DNA from: Polychytrium aggregatum
Lineage: Eukaryota; Chytridiomycota; Chytridiomycetes; Polychytriales
Direction of reading: 5' to 3'
Length of the DNA: 64,000 nt
NCBI RefSeq assembly: GCF_025602895.1
Contig: NW_026516211.1
Location: forward strand, 992,001-1,056,000
Shown here: positions 1 through 11,640 of the stretch, one piece after another
How the letters are laid out: each line of letters begins with the position of its first letter
Position numbering within the stretch: the stretch's first letter is position 1
Notes under the pieces: generated by a model
Database searches by the model: none
The model's input: only the letters and a program-made list of their open reading frames with translations
Told to the model about the DNA's origin: nothing
Program-made: the position numbers and the translations under genes

Positions 1-743
<743 letters not shown>

Positions 744-3700
744 ATGGAAACATTCAAGCAAGAATACGTTCAAAAATGCCTGAGTCTCGGCGTCGATCCC
801 TCTCCGACGATCCTAAATCATCTGTCGCTCCCAACCGGCCCCAAGGAGTCCGCCGACGACAAGCTACGCGATGTCCTCAATCTATCGGCGCATCCGCTCT
901 CCATCAAGGGAGCCACAGCCCTTGCTGCGGCACTCTCGGAGTCGGCACTCTTTACCCGGCTGATCGTGGCCGATGCCTTTCTGGGCGATGACGGTACGAA
1001 GCGCCAGCGGGATCTCATTCTTGAACGCACTGGATCCAATCGCAAGAGGATGGCTTGGCCATGATCTGACCATATCTCTCCCTCCATCCGTCGTGCCCTA
1101 CGGTCTTTACAACGGCGCCGCCCATAGGATGCATAATCATCGCTAGTGCACTGAAAACCAACACATCCGTCACGCATCTGGATATGCGCGGCAACAACAT
1201 TCGCTCCGATGGCGCCACAGCGCTTGCCCAGATGCTCAAGGTCAACACCACTCTGAAGAGGTGAGAAACGCTTCCATCACTCCCAGGCGTCAGCTCCAGC
1301 AAACTTTCCGCGATGGTCGAGAGCTATATTTGGGCAGGAGTGTGTGTGGCATATACTCCCCTGCGGGTATTGGAGTACCTGTTCCTGTAACTCTGGCTTG
1401 CATCCAAATTGGCGATACATGCAGGTCGGTGGTGCTGAATAGTTACTTGGAGGCGCCGCAACGAACTGACTTTTCTCCACGGACTTTGCTTCTCGGGCCC
1501 TATCGTTTGGGAGGTGGTCTCAAGTCTGATGCTGGAATGGAATTGCATCGGCATATGGGAAACCGGGGTCAAGGCCCTGGCCGACGCTCTTTCCATCAAT
1601 CAGTCGCTGGAGGAACTGGACCTGCGAAACAACAAGATCGGCCCACAGGGATGTCAATCGCTCGCGTTCTGTCTCAAGCACAACACATCGCTCAAAAGAC
1701 TTGGTGAGTGTACATATACGCCGTACCGCCTTCCACTACTGATCAGATCGCCTCGCTCGCGTCGTGCGCTTGGACAAGCGGCCTCTGAGTCTACTAAATC
1801 CAATTTCGGAAGATTTGCGGTGGAACAACGCTGGCGTCATTGGTGGACGAGCCTTCGTTGATCTAATGAAATGGAACATGGTCTTGGTGGAGCTGGACCT
1901 CACTGGGAATGAGATTCCTGAAGATGTTGCGAAATCGCTGAGTAAGTTCACTGTGCTACATCCGTGTTGGAGCTGGATTACGGTTAGATCTACCAAAGAA
2001 TCGATGCTCCGATGCCCAAGGCCAAAGTGCAGCTGCTGCGTTGAGCAGGGAGGGAGGAAGGGAGGAAATGGATTGTACTTGCCCAGCCTAGGAGCGCTTC
2101 GCAGGCTGGATAAGATTGCAGGAAACGACACCAGGATGTGATGAGATGAACCACGGGGTTGAGTGTTCTCTGTCTCTGGAGCGGGTTAGGCTGAGCGTTT
2201 GGACGGTGCTCCAGAGTAAGCACGCAACCACTGTGGAGCTCATGTCTTGACAACGCGATCGCTAGTTGCAACCCTCGAGCGGAACCGCAATCGCCAAAGC
2301 CACGAACTTCAGACTCGCCTGCACTCGAATCATCTGTCAGCTACCCTGCAAGCTCTCAACATGTCTCATCAGGAATCCATATCCCAAATGACGACCAAGC
2401 TTCAGAGCTCGGATGCAGCAGCTCGATCGCTGACTACTAAGCTGGATCTTGCCAGCCAAGAGATACAGGCTGGGCAGGAGCAGTGCAAGATGCTGGAAGT
2501 CAAGTTGGCTCGTGTTACGAAGGAGAAGGAAGAGACGGAAATGCAGCTGATTCATGAAAGAAAGGCGACCCGCGAGAAGCTCGAGCAACTACAGAAGGAA
2601 GTGGCAATGGAACGTGAAGTACGATAAGTTTGGGCAGACGAGGGTGCGCTTCGGCCTGCTTGTGGGCATGAGTACAAGAGCTGGTCTGGGGCATGGCTCT
2701 TCGAAACACTCGATTCGCTTTCAGCCGATTGGTGATCTTGGGATTCCGCTCAGTGGCGTGATCTCATTCTCATTCTCATTATCACTACCACTCACTCACT
2801 CACTCACTCACTCACTCACTCACTCACTCACTCACTCACTCACTCACTCACTCAACGCTGGCTGGGCACGGTCGGCCGAAAGAAACGGACAAAGTCCGAT
2901 GAGCTCTTTCAGAAAAGTAATTCTGAGCTCTCTCGCAAGTCCCTCGAGCTCGAAGCCAAGCTTCAGGAGACGGAAGTAAAGTTTGAGGTCTTGAAGAAGG
3001 ACAAGGCTATCCTGCTGGAAGATGCAAGCAAGGCCAAGGAGCGAGAAAAGTCGATTTTTCAGATGTGGGAAGGTGCGTATGATCCCAAGAACGGACTGCA
3101 AAGTCATCGTCTTGTGTTTCTGAGGGCTGGAGGTCATGGCGTGGAATTCAGGGGAGGATCGACGATGCAGGGCGTCGGGGCTGCTCATCTCTCCCTTTGC
3201 TGTATGAGCTCGCTGATTCGTTTGGGATTCAGAAAAACTGCAGAGGCAAGAGGCGACCCACCAAAAGAAAATGCAAGCTCTGGACGAGTCCAAGGACGTG
3301 GAGATGAACGAGCGTGTCCGCAAGCTGGAGGAGCGGATCAGGCAGCTCGAGCACGACAAGACGCAGGCAGACCAGGTACGTTGAAAATCGATACTAATAC
3401 TGACGACAATGGGCACCATTTGCTTGAAGGGGCAGTTCGCTCTAGCCCTCTTGTTCAATGAGATTTGCGAGTGGACCTGGGCTGGAGCATTTACCATCTC
3501 TCTGAATGACTGCCAAATCTGAACATTCAGAACTTTGACAGTATGAAAGCCAAGCTGGTCTCTGAGAAGCGGCATCTGCTCGATCAAATGTCAGAAGCCG
3601 AGTCGCGACATCAACGAGACGAGGTATGGATGACGAAATACACAGCATTTCCCACAAGCTCATGACATCACTGGATTACTCTGTCGCTCCCCTGGGTGGC

Positions 3701-4315
3701 CGCGTGTCGGTTGGGCTTGTCATTAACGGAGTAGAGTCTTCCGCCGGCTTGGCCCCACAGGAACTCAAGCGGAAAGAGCTGGAAGAGCAGATCGAGTACC
3801 TGAAGCACCAGAACGCTCAGCTGCAACAGACACTAACGACACAGATCAACACATATAACCAGTCGCTCCTTGATCGCGAGACGGAGAACAAGCGGCACCA
3901 GGATCTGCGCATCCAACTGCAAGAGCAGCTGGCGGACATGAAAGCACAGCTCACGACAGTCCAGAGCGAGCTGGGACACATGCGACAGCGATGCGAAGAT
4001 GCACGCAGGTCCGAGCATTCTCAGCAAGAGAACATTGCGGCGCTGAACACACAGATGCTGAAGCTGCGCGAGGATCACGGAAAGGTCGAGCTGAATCTGC
4101 AGATGCAGATCGAAAAGCTGACTGCGCTGATGAACCAGAAGGATCTCCTGATTGCCAGGCTGAAGGACGAGATCCGCAAGCGCGAAGACGAGCTGGATGA
4201 GATCGAGGAGGGCCAGGCTCTGAAGATGAAGGAGTTGCAGGTCTCGATCGGGTCGCTGCTGTCGGCGCGGGGACGGCGACCTCGCAAAGCCTCGCCGTCG
4301 CTCGAGCCGTCGTGA
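744..4315 (+). CDS. LRRC45: LRRC45-like leucine-rich repeat and coiled-coil centrosomal protein
   Basis: The gene has nine exons: 744-993, 1128-1260, 1525-1703, 1813-1941, 2266-2618, 2895-3072, 3233-3375, 3531-3623 and 3761-4315. Phases close exactly and give 670 residues, the length of animal LRRC45. The N-terminal third is ribonuclease-inhibitor-type leucine-rich repeats, with motifs such as LDLRNNKIGPQG and LDLRWNNAGVIGG. The rest is a long coiled coil rich in Glu, Lys, Gln and Leu, with the family-like end LIARLKDEIRKREDELDEI. In animals LRRC45 is a centriole linker and distal-appendage protein needed for ciliogenesis. A basal-body role here is inferred from that homology and fits a flagellated fungus. 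Intron 5 (2619-2894) carries a TCAC repeat just before its acceptor. The start is the first ATG in frame with the conserved N terminus (METFKQEYVQKC). Confidence 0.93.
2791..2853. repeat. (TCAC)n tetranucleotide repeat in LRRC45 intron 5
   Basis: About sixteen copies of a CTCA/TCAC unit lie in the pyrimidine-rich 3' part of intron 5, ending about 40 bases before exon 6. A related imperfect CATTCT run precedes it. Length changes here could alter the distance between branch point and acceptor. Confidence 0.95.
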
Positions 4316-6559
4316 CGCTGCTGCTGTCATCTGGCAGCAATGGCTGGGCGGGAATCGCGATCGTCTGGAGTCCATGACAATGCTGCCGACCCCCAGCAAG
4401 CCAACGACCCTGGATCCCAAGCGACCGCCAAGGCCGGCACTGATACCGCGAAGGCGGGCAGGATGCGTTTGCAACAATACACCGATGCGCCAGCTGGCGG
4501 CATGGTGCCAAAAGTGCGAGATTGCTGCAGCCATGAGAAGCGCGGTTGTGCATGCCGGTCGATCGTCGCTCGCCGGAACTCGGATGATGACGCATCAGCG
4601 GCCGCTTGGCCTGGGGACAGCCAAGAGGCGGAGTGCAAAAGACAGCGACCAGCCCCGATGCGGCGGAGGCTCGCGGTGTGCGCGCGGCCGGGAGATGTAC
4701 AACTGCCAGAAATGGACAGAGATGGGGTCCCCGGCGGGACAGGGGACAGCGGCCCACGACGGGCCGGCAGCCACGCATTTTCGCAGCGACGGTGGTTGAC
4801 CCGATGCGAGCCAGCCAAGGTCGCTTGCAGACGCCTCGGAGCGTCTCGGCAGAGCCTCGAGGTGCCCGGGATGCCTCAGGAGTGTCTCGGAGACGCCTGG
4901 GATGCCCCAGAGACGATGCAGGAAAGAACCAACGCTTGTGGACCGCGCTCTGCCCGCCCATGGCAGGCGAGCAGCGCGGGCGGCTCGGCCCTGCACGGCG
5001 ATTGGACAGAATTCCCTGTCGTTGCACAGGCGGACCCCGGTGGCGCGCAGCAGCACAGAACCGGTGTTTCGGCGGGCAGCAGCACAGAATCAGCGGCATT
5101 TTCGGCGTGCGGGGAAATCCGACGCCGACACTGGCGGCGCAAACCAAGACGCAGCCAGTCCAGCCGATTGCAGCCAGTCAGCCAGCCAGCCAGCCAGCAG
5201 ATCCGCGAGCGGCAGCCGCACCGGATGAGGGTATCAGCCAACGGCGACGGCGATGGTGAAGGCGACCGCAGCGCATCTTGGAAGCTCACGGGCAATCCAC
5301 CGTCATGACAGCAGCAGCGCGATTCATCAAGAGGCAGCTCTCGCTGGGACAATCTCGCTGGTGCGGGTTGCACACGCGCACGGCCGCCCTGCGTCCTCAT
5401 GGCCCAGATATTGCCGAAGGCGGGGCCCGACCACCCATCCAAGTCCTCGGGTGGGAGGAGAATCTCGCAGCGAGGAATCCGGGCAGCCGAGGACAGACGG
5501 GAACGGTTCCCTGGCCGCTTCCCAGGACGATGCGCTGCCTGCTGCAGCGCTGCAATGGACGGGAGTCTGTTGCTGTGATGGGTCTGGCTGCATCGCCGTG
5601 TTCCTGTGTGCGACTGGTGCCGGTGCCCCGCCCTCCAGGCGCCTGCGGCGAAACCCCGGTTCGTTCCCCCCCCCATCCGCGGAAAATTACCGGGCCGCGG
5701 CTCGCGATATTCGTGCGGAAAATTCTGGCTCCGTCCCGCCCTCAATCGAGACGGCCCTCGGTGTCAGTGCCCCTCGACAAACAGAGACCACGAATAGCCC
5801 ACAGCGATCGTGCTCGGCCGTGAAGGCAACCGGATGCTGGCTCGGGGAGCTGGGCGATCCCGAGGGCGTGCCTACTCGTTGGGCTGGGAAGCGGTGGAGA
5901 AATGGGCATCACTGGGTACACCGGTGCTGGATACTTGGCTCCTCGGCAGTGGACCACCCAAGACAACATTCCGTGTTATCGTTGGCCTCCTCCCTCCCCG
6001 ATTCGTCGGGCGAGGACCAAGGTCGCCCCCCACGGGCCCGTTGGTGCGCTGCCCTTCTGCTCGGCGCAAAAGGTGCGCTCCAGGCCGCCTGGCATCCCGT
6101 CCGCCTTTCGCCACTCTTGCGTTCTCGCACTCTGGCTGAATCCAACCGTCCGCTCCCTCTTCACAAATCACATCCGATGGCAAGCAGCGCCGGTGGCAGG
6201 TATGCACCGGGATAGCCAGAGACGCCCCGCCGTCCTCGCCGTTTCCCAGTTGCCCGCAACCCAAAGTATCCCCCTCTTGCCTTCCCGCTTTGCTGGTCCC
6301 AGGCGAGCGGAAAAAAAAGCACAGGCGGAAAAGCACCCAAAGGCATCGAACGGGACAGAAACCGGATCGACTGGAGCCACCAGGGCGAGCCCGTCGCCAT
6401 CCCCCCAAAGGAGTGGCGACGGGCTCGCTCGTGAGCAGTGCGCCCGCAGGATCGGCTCTCTCTCTTGCCTACACAGCTGCCGGAGGGCGAGGCTGTGGAT
6501 AAATTGTGTCCACTGACAATCGAGCCCAACTTACCCTCGGGCCACTCCCCTGCCACTCC
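4316..6559. other. 2.2 kb GC-rich intergenic region, no gene recognised
   Basis: Several frames stay open here on both strands, but their translations are Arg/Pro/Ala-rich, share no motif with a known family and overlap each other, as expected for GC-rich non-coding DNA. Visible substructure includes degenerate copies of a tctcgg/gcctcgg-type unit around 4837-4915, a roughly 30-base near-duplicate at 5049-5108, a short CCAG run near 5180 and a C9 run at 5666-5674. The right end should hold the promoter of the Velvet gene. Confidence 0.55.
5049..5108. repeat. imperfect ~30-base tandem duplication
   Basis: Two adjacent segments each begin with GCAGCAGCACAGAA and end in a TTTCGGCG-like block. 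The second copy differs by several substitutions. It lies in the non-coding stretch between LRRC45 and the Velvet gene. No function is apparent. Confidence 0.7.
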
Positions 6560-8505
6560 ATGCCGACGTACAGGGACTACTTTCTCGAGGTCTTGCAGCA
6601 CCCCAGCCGTGCTCGCAGCTGTGGATGGGGCGATAGCTCGGACTTTAGGCCAATAGATCCGCCAAGCATCCTGCAGCTTTTCGCCAGGACGCCCGACGGC
6701 CGGATCCTGAAGAGGTACTATGGGAAGCGCTCATCCTTCGTGGCTGCATCCGTACGCTTCATCGACGTTGGTTTGAGCTGGCCAGCGACGTGTAAGCGGC
6801 GATTGGCACGGCCCCGGACACCAGTGCGGGGGCAGACCAGCCCAAAAGCAGGCAGCTATTGCGAGGAAGGGAGAGAGAGAGGGAAGGAAGGAAGAAAGGA
6901 CAGCAAATAAGCACGAGCGAGCGTTTGATCGCCCAACTTCGGCCACACTGCAAGCCCAGCACGCTCATTCCAGGCATCCAGGAGGAGGGCTCCTTGGTTC
7001 CCGGGGCCCCGTGCGGCAAAGCCCGCATTCATCGACAGGCCCGCCTGCATTTCACTGATCACATATCTGCCCGGATACTCAACAACGGTAATGCAGCCCG
7101 AGAGACATCTATGAAGCCATCAATTTTGTCGTGCACGTCAAGTTGTGGTCTAACGAAGGCGATCGCGACCAGAGCTTCACACCCAAGCCGATATCCCGAC
7201 GAGGACGAAAACCCAACAAAGCCAAGCTCCAGTCGCTGATGCTGCTGCAGGCGCCACCTGTTGTGTATGATGCGATGCCGAAGCCCCGGATCGCGGAAAA
7301 ATCCGAGGAGCTCGAAGACCACGACGATCCTGAGGGGCCCGATGAGCTCGGGGAGCACGGCATGACGGAGGACGTGATAGCGCCGTCGCAGCGCAGCGGC
7401 TCAACAGGAGCATCGTCGACATCCGTGACGACTCCAGCGATAGCCTCGGCAGCATCGGTATCCGCAGCAGCAACGGCAGCAGGATTAGCATCAGCGTCAA
7501 CATCGACCCCGCCGGTGGCATCCATGACTAGGGCAGTAGCAGCCGCAGCCCCAGCCGCTGTGTCGTCACCTCTCGGGGTGGCATCGATATCGCCTACCAC
7601 GACAATACCGCCTATGGCAGGCCCACCTCCGCTCCATATGGCGCTGTTCGGAAACCTGGTATCGCAGTCGTACTTTTTGACCGGAATGAACGAGGAACGA
7701 GGGGTGTTTTTCATTTTCGATCAAATCTGCCTCCGCGTCGAGGGCCGGTACCGGCTCAAGTTCTTTCTCAACGATGTCTTCCACAGGTGAGGGCCTGAGC
7801 GTTATTTGCACGTCGGACATCGGCTCCGTCTGGGAGGATCCAAAGGGGAGCCTTCAGTCGCCGGCTGCAGCAGCTTGGGGGAGGGATAGCAGGCCATACC
7901 GCATGCGAAAGTTTGCAGCCTGTGGCATCACAGAGTCTGGAGGGGCAAAGGGAGCCTACGAAGCGGATTGCGCCTGACCAAGGGGGGAAGAGCGAGCAGC
8001 GTCTTGACCCGAAGGAGATGGGCCAGAGTCAACGTCGATGGCAGCGAGCTGCAGAGAATGGCCGGACGGGAGGGCCTCGGACAGGCCCTTGGCTGGTAGT
8101 TTTGTACCTTCGACCTGCATATATAGCGGTTGCGAGTGGCTGTTCTTTGGTGTATTTGTGGGGCTGGAGACTGTGGACGACCCAACGCAGCGCTGTGATT
8201 GTTGGGCTTGGAGCGAGCAGGACCGAGAGCCGAAATCGCCGCGACCTGGTTGTCAACGGCGAGCTGGACAGCAATGGCCCATCCCCGACAGAGAACCACA
8301 CGTGCACATGCAGGCTAACTGACCTCTCTGCTTCCGTTCTAATGCCCCGGAACTGCCCCACGGGTACCGGTACAATGCAATCTGTATCTGCGACGCTCTT
8401 CGGGATCCGCCAGCCAAGAAATCCGGTGCGGGGCACCCGCACTTGCCTCGGTTCTCAGCGACCCGTTCACCTCCTACAGCTGGAAGCGATTCCCAGGAAT
8501 GCAGC
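6560..8505 (+). CDS. Velvet-domain transcription regulator (3' end unresolved)
   Basis: Three exons join in phase: 6560-6714, 7097-7786 and 8414-8505. Exon 1 has the Velvet signature start, with LEVLQHPSRARSCGWGD followed by RPIDPPSILQL. Exon 2 gives INFVVHVKLWSNEG, then about 130 residues of Ala/Ser/Thr/Pro-rich insertion, then GVFFIFDQICLRVEGRYRL. Exon 3 carries VLSDPFTSYSWKRFPGM, the conserved end of the fold. Velvet proteins are fungal NF-kB-like DNA-binding regulators of development and secondary metabolism, acting in the nucleus as homo- or heterodimers. The last short helix expected after FPGM is not clearly identified. An acceptor at 8539-8540 would continue in an open frame to 9661, but that tail has no family resemblance. 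Family assignment is firm, and the ends of the model are less so. Confidence 0.85.
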
Positions 8506-11500
8506 GTGAGTACCACAACGACCTCTTCAGCAATCTTTAGTGTCAGCGGGGATGCCTCACGCTGTCCTGATCGGGGGCAGGTGGAACTGTGTATCGGATG
8601 GCTCCTGCTTGACGGGCGTCGTCGGTGGTGCACCAACGGTTCCTGCGTCATTCTGGGCTACAAGTTCGCCGGATCGGGTGAGGGCGGTGCGCTGCTGGGT
8701 GGCCACTTGGCGAGGCATGAAGTGCTTCTGCAGGCATCCCCCCCCCAAGAGCATTCTGCGGTCGATGCTGGTGGTTGTGACAGCAAATCCGAATCGGTGG
8801 CCGTGGCGGCTTTGTCCGGCCTTAAGGCACCAGAACCGAGGCTCTGGCTACTCGGGCGCGTGGCTCAACCGCGACCGCAGTATGCGGACCTCCCGGCTCC
8901 CAGCGGACATGCGACCTAATGCAAAACCGTTCTTCCGCTCGTGCACCCTCACCATGGTTTGCGCTCTCCACGACTGGCTCCTGTGCTGCGCCGCATTCTC
9001 CCACTGGCCGCAACCGCCGATGCCGTCTTCACCAACGAACTCGCTGCCCTTGGCCATCGGAAAAATGCGGCTCCCACGCTCGCCTGCTGACGAATCGTCG
9101 CCCCGTGCACCTCGGCGCAATATCCGTCTCGGTGGCGCTCCCGTACCAAATCGACGGAATAACCTGCCTTCTCCGTGCATCAATGTCCGCCCGGCTGGCA
9201 CTCGCACTCTCACTCGCACCCACACCTCCACCCGCCCTCACGCACCTACACCGACACCCACGCCATGCCGATGCCGGCGGATACTGGGCCCGTGCTGCCT
9301 CTGTTCGAACTTGCTTCTAAACAAACCTCGGATGACCCTGAAATCGATATCGCTCGGCTGGATGCTCGGTCCTGATCGGTCGGAACCTTTGGCCGGCGAT
9401 ACGAACTGGCTACTCTGGGCCTCGACACTTGTCGCCACCGCCTGTGCTTTTCTGCTTTCTGCCGACACTGTGCTGAAACGGATGCACTCGCTCTGCAATG
9501 GCTCCCATCCGGCAACCTTTGATCTAGTCGCAACGCCGCTAACCGTCCGTCTGGCCAAGCAAGGCACGGGGTTGCTGGCTCGACAAGTTCCTCGTCCGCC
9601 TCCTCGCGGTCGAAAGCTTCCGATCCTGGACAGCAAGCCCACAGACGAGCCCAATCCCTAGCAACTCTACCCTCGGCTGTTCTTCGTTTCCGATTCTATC
9701 CCACTCACACCACCCATCCCACTCATCCACTCATCCCACCCATGCCATCCATTTCACTTTAACCACCACCATCGTGCTGGCCACAGCATCGCGACAAGCA
9801 CACTGCAGGCCACAACACCACGATGCCCAGCGATTCCCGGCACTCAGGATCCGACCTCCAACCCCCAGTATACAGCATTCTCCTCGCCGCCTTTGGCACG
9901 CTCTCGTCAACCTGGCAACAATCGGGAGTATCGTCTCCCAACGGTTGACTGAAGTTCTGGCCCCGCCTATATCTCGCCTTTGATCCCCCTCTTCCTCCTC
10001 CCCCTCACTCTTCTCCTTTCCCTCTCTGACACTGCTCTGCACATTGGGAGTAAATGATCCCCATTACCACCACTCTTTAGAGATCGAGAGCAAGTTGCAG
10101 ACAGGCGATCATCTCGCTGGAGTCGGTTGAAGGGTACAGGCAATAAATTGTTGCTTACCTACGAGACTCCAGTCGCCCCTCACGGCCGATCGGCTTTGAT
10201 CTCACTGATTTGGCAAAGCCAGCGAAGGAACCTTGACGTTATATGGTGAGCCTGTCGCTCATCAGCCCAGGACGGCATCGCTCTGGGATGGGGTCGTTCT
10301 GGCATGGAGTTGCTCTGGGATGAAGTCCTTCTGCGATGGATTCGCTCCGGTGTTGATCGCCACCATTGACTCTATCAACTGACTCGACCTTGAGCACAGA
10401 TGGCAACAGATCGAGCCAAAGGGTCTTTCCAATCTGTTGAGTAGCGTGCCTATATCCACATGACTCTGTCCCAGCTTCCGGGTCGACGACATCACCATCC
10501 CCATCACCATCACCATCACCATCACCATCACCATCCCCATCACCATCACCATCACCATCACATCACCATCACCATCACCATCACCATCACCATCACCATC
10601 ACCATCACCATCACCATCACCATCACCATCACCATCACCATCACCATCACCATCACCATCACCATCACCATCACCATCACGCCCTGCCTGCGCGAGACAC
10701 ATACACACCCTCGCTTGCTCCATCATTCGGCGGACACTCCGCCTCATTGCAGATCGCTCTCATCGCCTCGGGGCTCTGCTATCGACCGCTTGCTTGGTGC
10801 CAGGGTGATTGCGCCACACAGGATCCAGGCGACTCGAATGACATCTCGGGAGGGCGGCCCGACGGAGCGGTTCTGCACAATTTTTCGGGATTGGGTGCTG
10901 TTTGACAGCTCCCCCTTCCTCAGACCAGCCATAAGCCTGTATCACGGCGTGCTGCGTTTCCCTGCTTGCTGCTTCCAGTTTCTTGTCCAAGCAACTTGGT
11001 TTCGATCTGCCACGAGGGCAGCCGCCAGCACGGGCATGCGACATAACCTTCGCGGCTGCCGACATGACCGCACCCAGCCAGCCAGCCAGCCAACCTTGCG
11101 GCTTGCGGCAGCCATCCCCGTTCCAGCGAGCCAGGAGAGTGCAGCAACGAGGGTGCGGGTGGGTGCAAGCGTGCTCTTTGCCGGGATGCTCGCACCACCA
11201 GCGGCTCGCGACGGGCGGCCGCCTGGCCCCGGGCTGGCTGCTGCTTTGACGACAGGGCGCGGCGATTGGTCTGTCGACAGAACCCGTGGGAGCCCGCGGG
11301 TGGTCAGCGGTCGCCCGGTCCGGCTGGATGCGGTGAATGGAGGCGGCGCTCTGGGGTGGCACAGGTCGTACCGGTGCGACTGGTGCTGGGCCGTGTGGCT
11401 TCGCACGTTGGTTGCACAGGCTCGTCGCACTGCGTCTCGCTCGCGTCCCGCTGCGCTCTCGGCCCCGCACTGCCTGTGCTCTCTGTCGCTGTTGTCCTCT

Positions 11501-11640
11501 CGCCCCGGCGGTCTCGCCAGATCTCCCGTTTTGCCCCTGGACATTCGCGGCCTCTGGCTTCCTTGGGCTTTCTCCACTGCCGGCTCGCCATCTTGCATCT
11601 CCCATCCCATCTCGTCCCTTCATCTCGACCATCCAGCACC
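8506..11640. other. long region between Velvet and acyl-CoA synthetase genes
   Basis: From 8541 to 9661 one forward frame stays open and could be a C-terminal tail of the Velvet protein, but its sequence is compositionally biased and unrecognised. From 9662 to 11640 I see no gene. Contents include a pyrimidine-rich block near 9985-10030, the hexanucleotide array at 10491-10680 and GC-rich sequence up to the start codon at 11641. A 607-codon open frame beginning near 10460 is mostly the repeat plus biased sequence and is not credible as a protein. Confidence 0.5.
10491..10680. repeat. (ATCACC)n hexanucleotide array with variant units
   Basis: About thirty copies of ATCACC, on the other strand GGTGAT, form an array of roughly 190 bases. 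A few ATCCCC variants and one shortened unit sit near the left end, and the right part is perfect. It reads as Ile-Thr, His-His or Gly-Asp dipeptide repeats in different frames. It lies in intergenic DNA. Confidence 0.96.

Noticed and set aside
3951-5147. 398-codon minus-strand open frame
   Set aside because: It overlaps the last LRRC45 exon antisense and continues as Arg/Pro/Ser-rich sequence without motifs.
5253-6215. 320-codon forward open frame in the region before the Velvet gene
   Set aside because: Arg/Pro/Gly-rich, with competing frames of similar length on both strands and no recognisable motif. Typical of GC-rich non-coding DNA.
8541-9661. Extension of the Velvet protein by about 370 residues
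   Set aside because: The frame is open and in phase with an acceptor at 8540, but the sequence lacks the expected last Velvet helix and is compositionally biased. I kept it only as a possibility in the Velvet entry.
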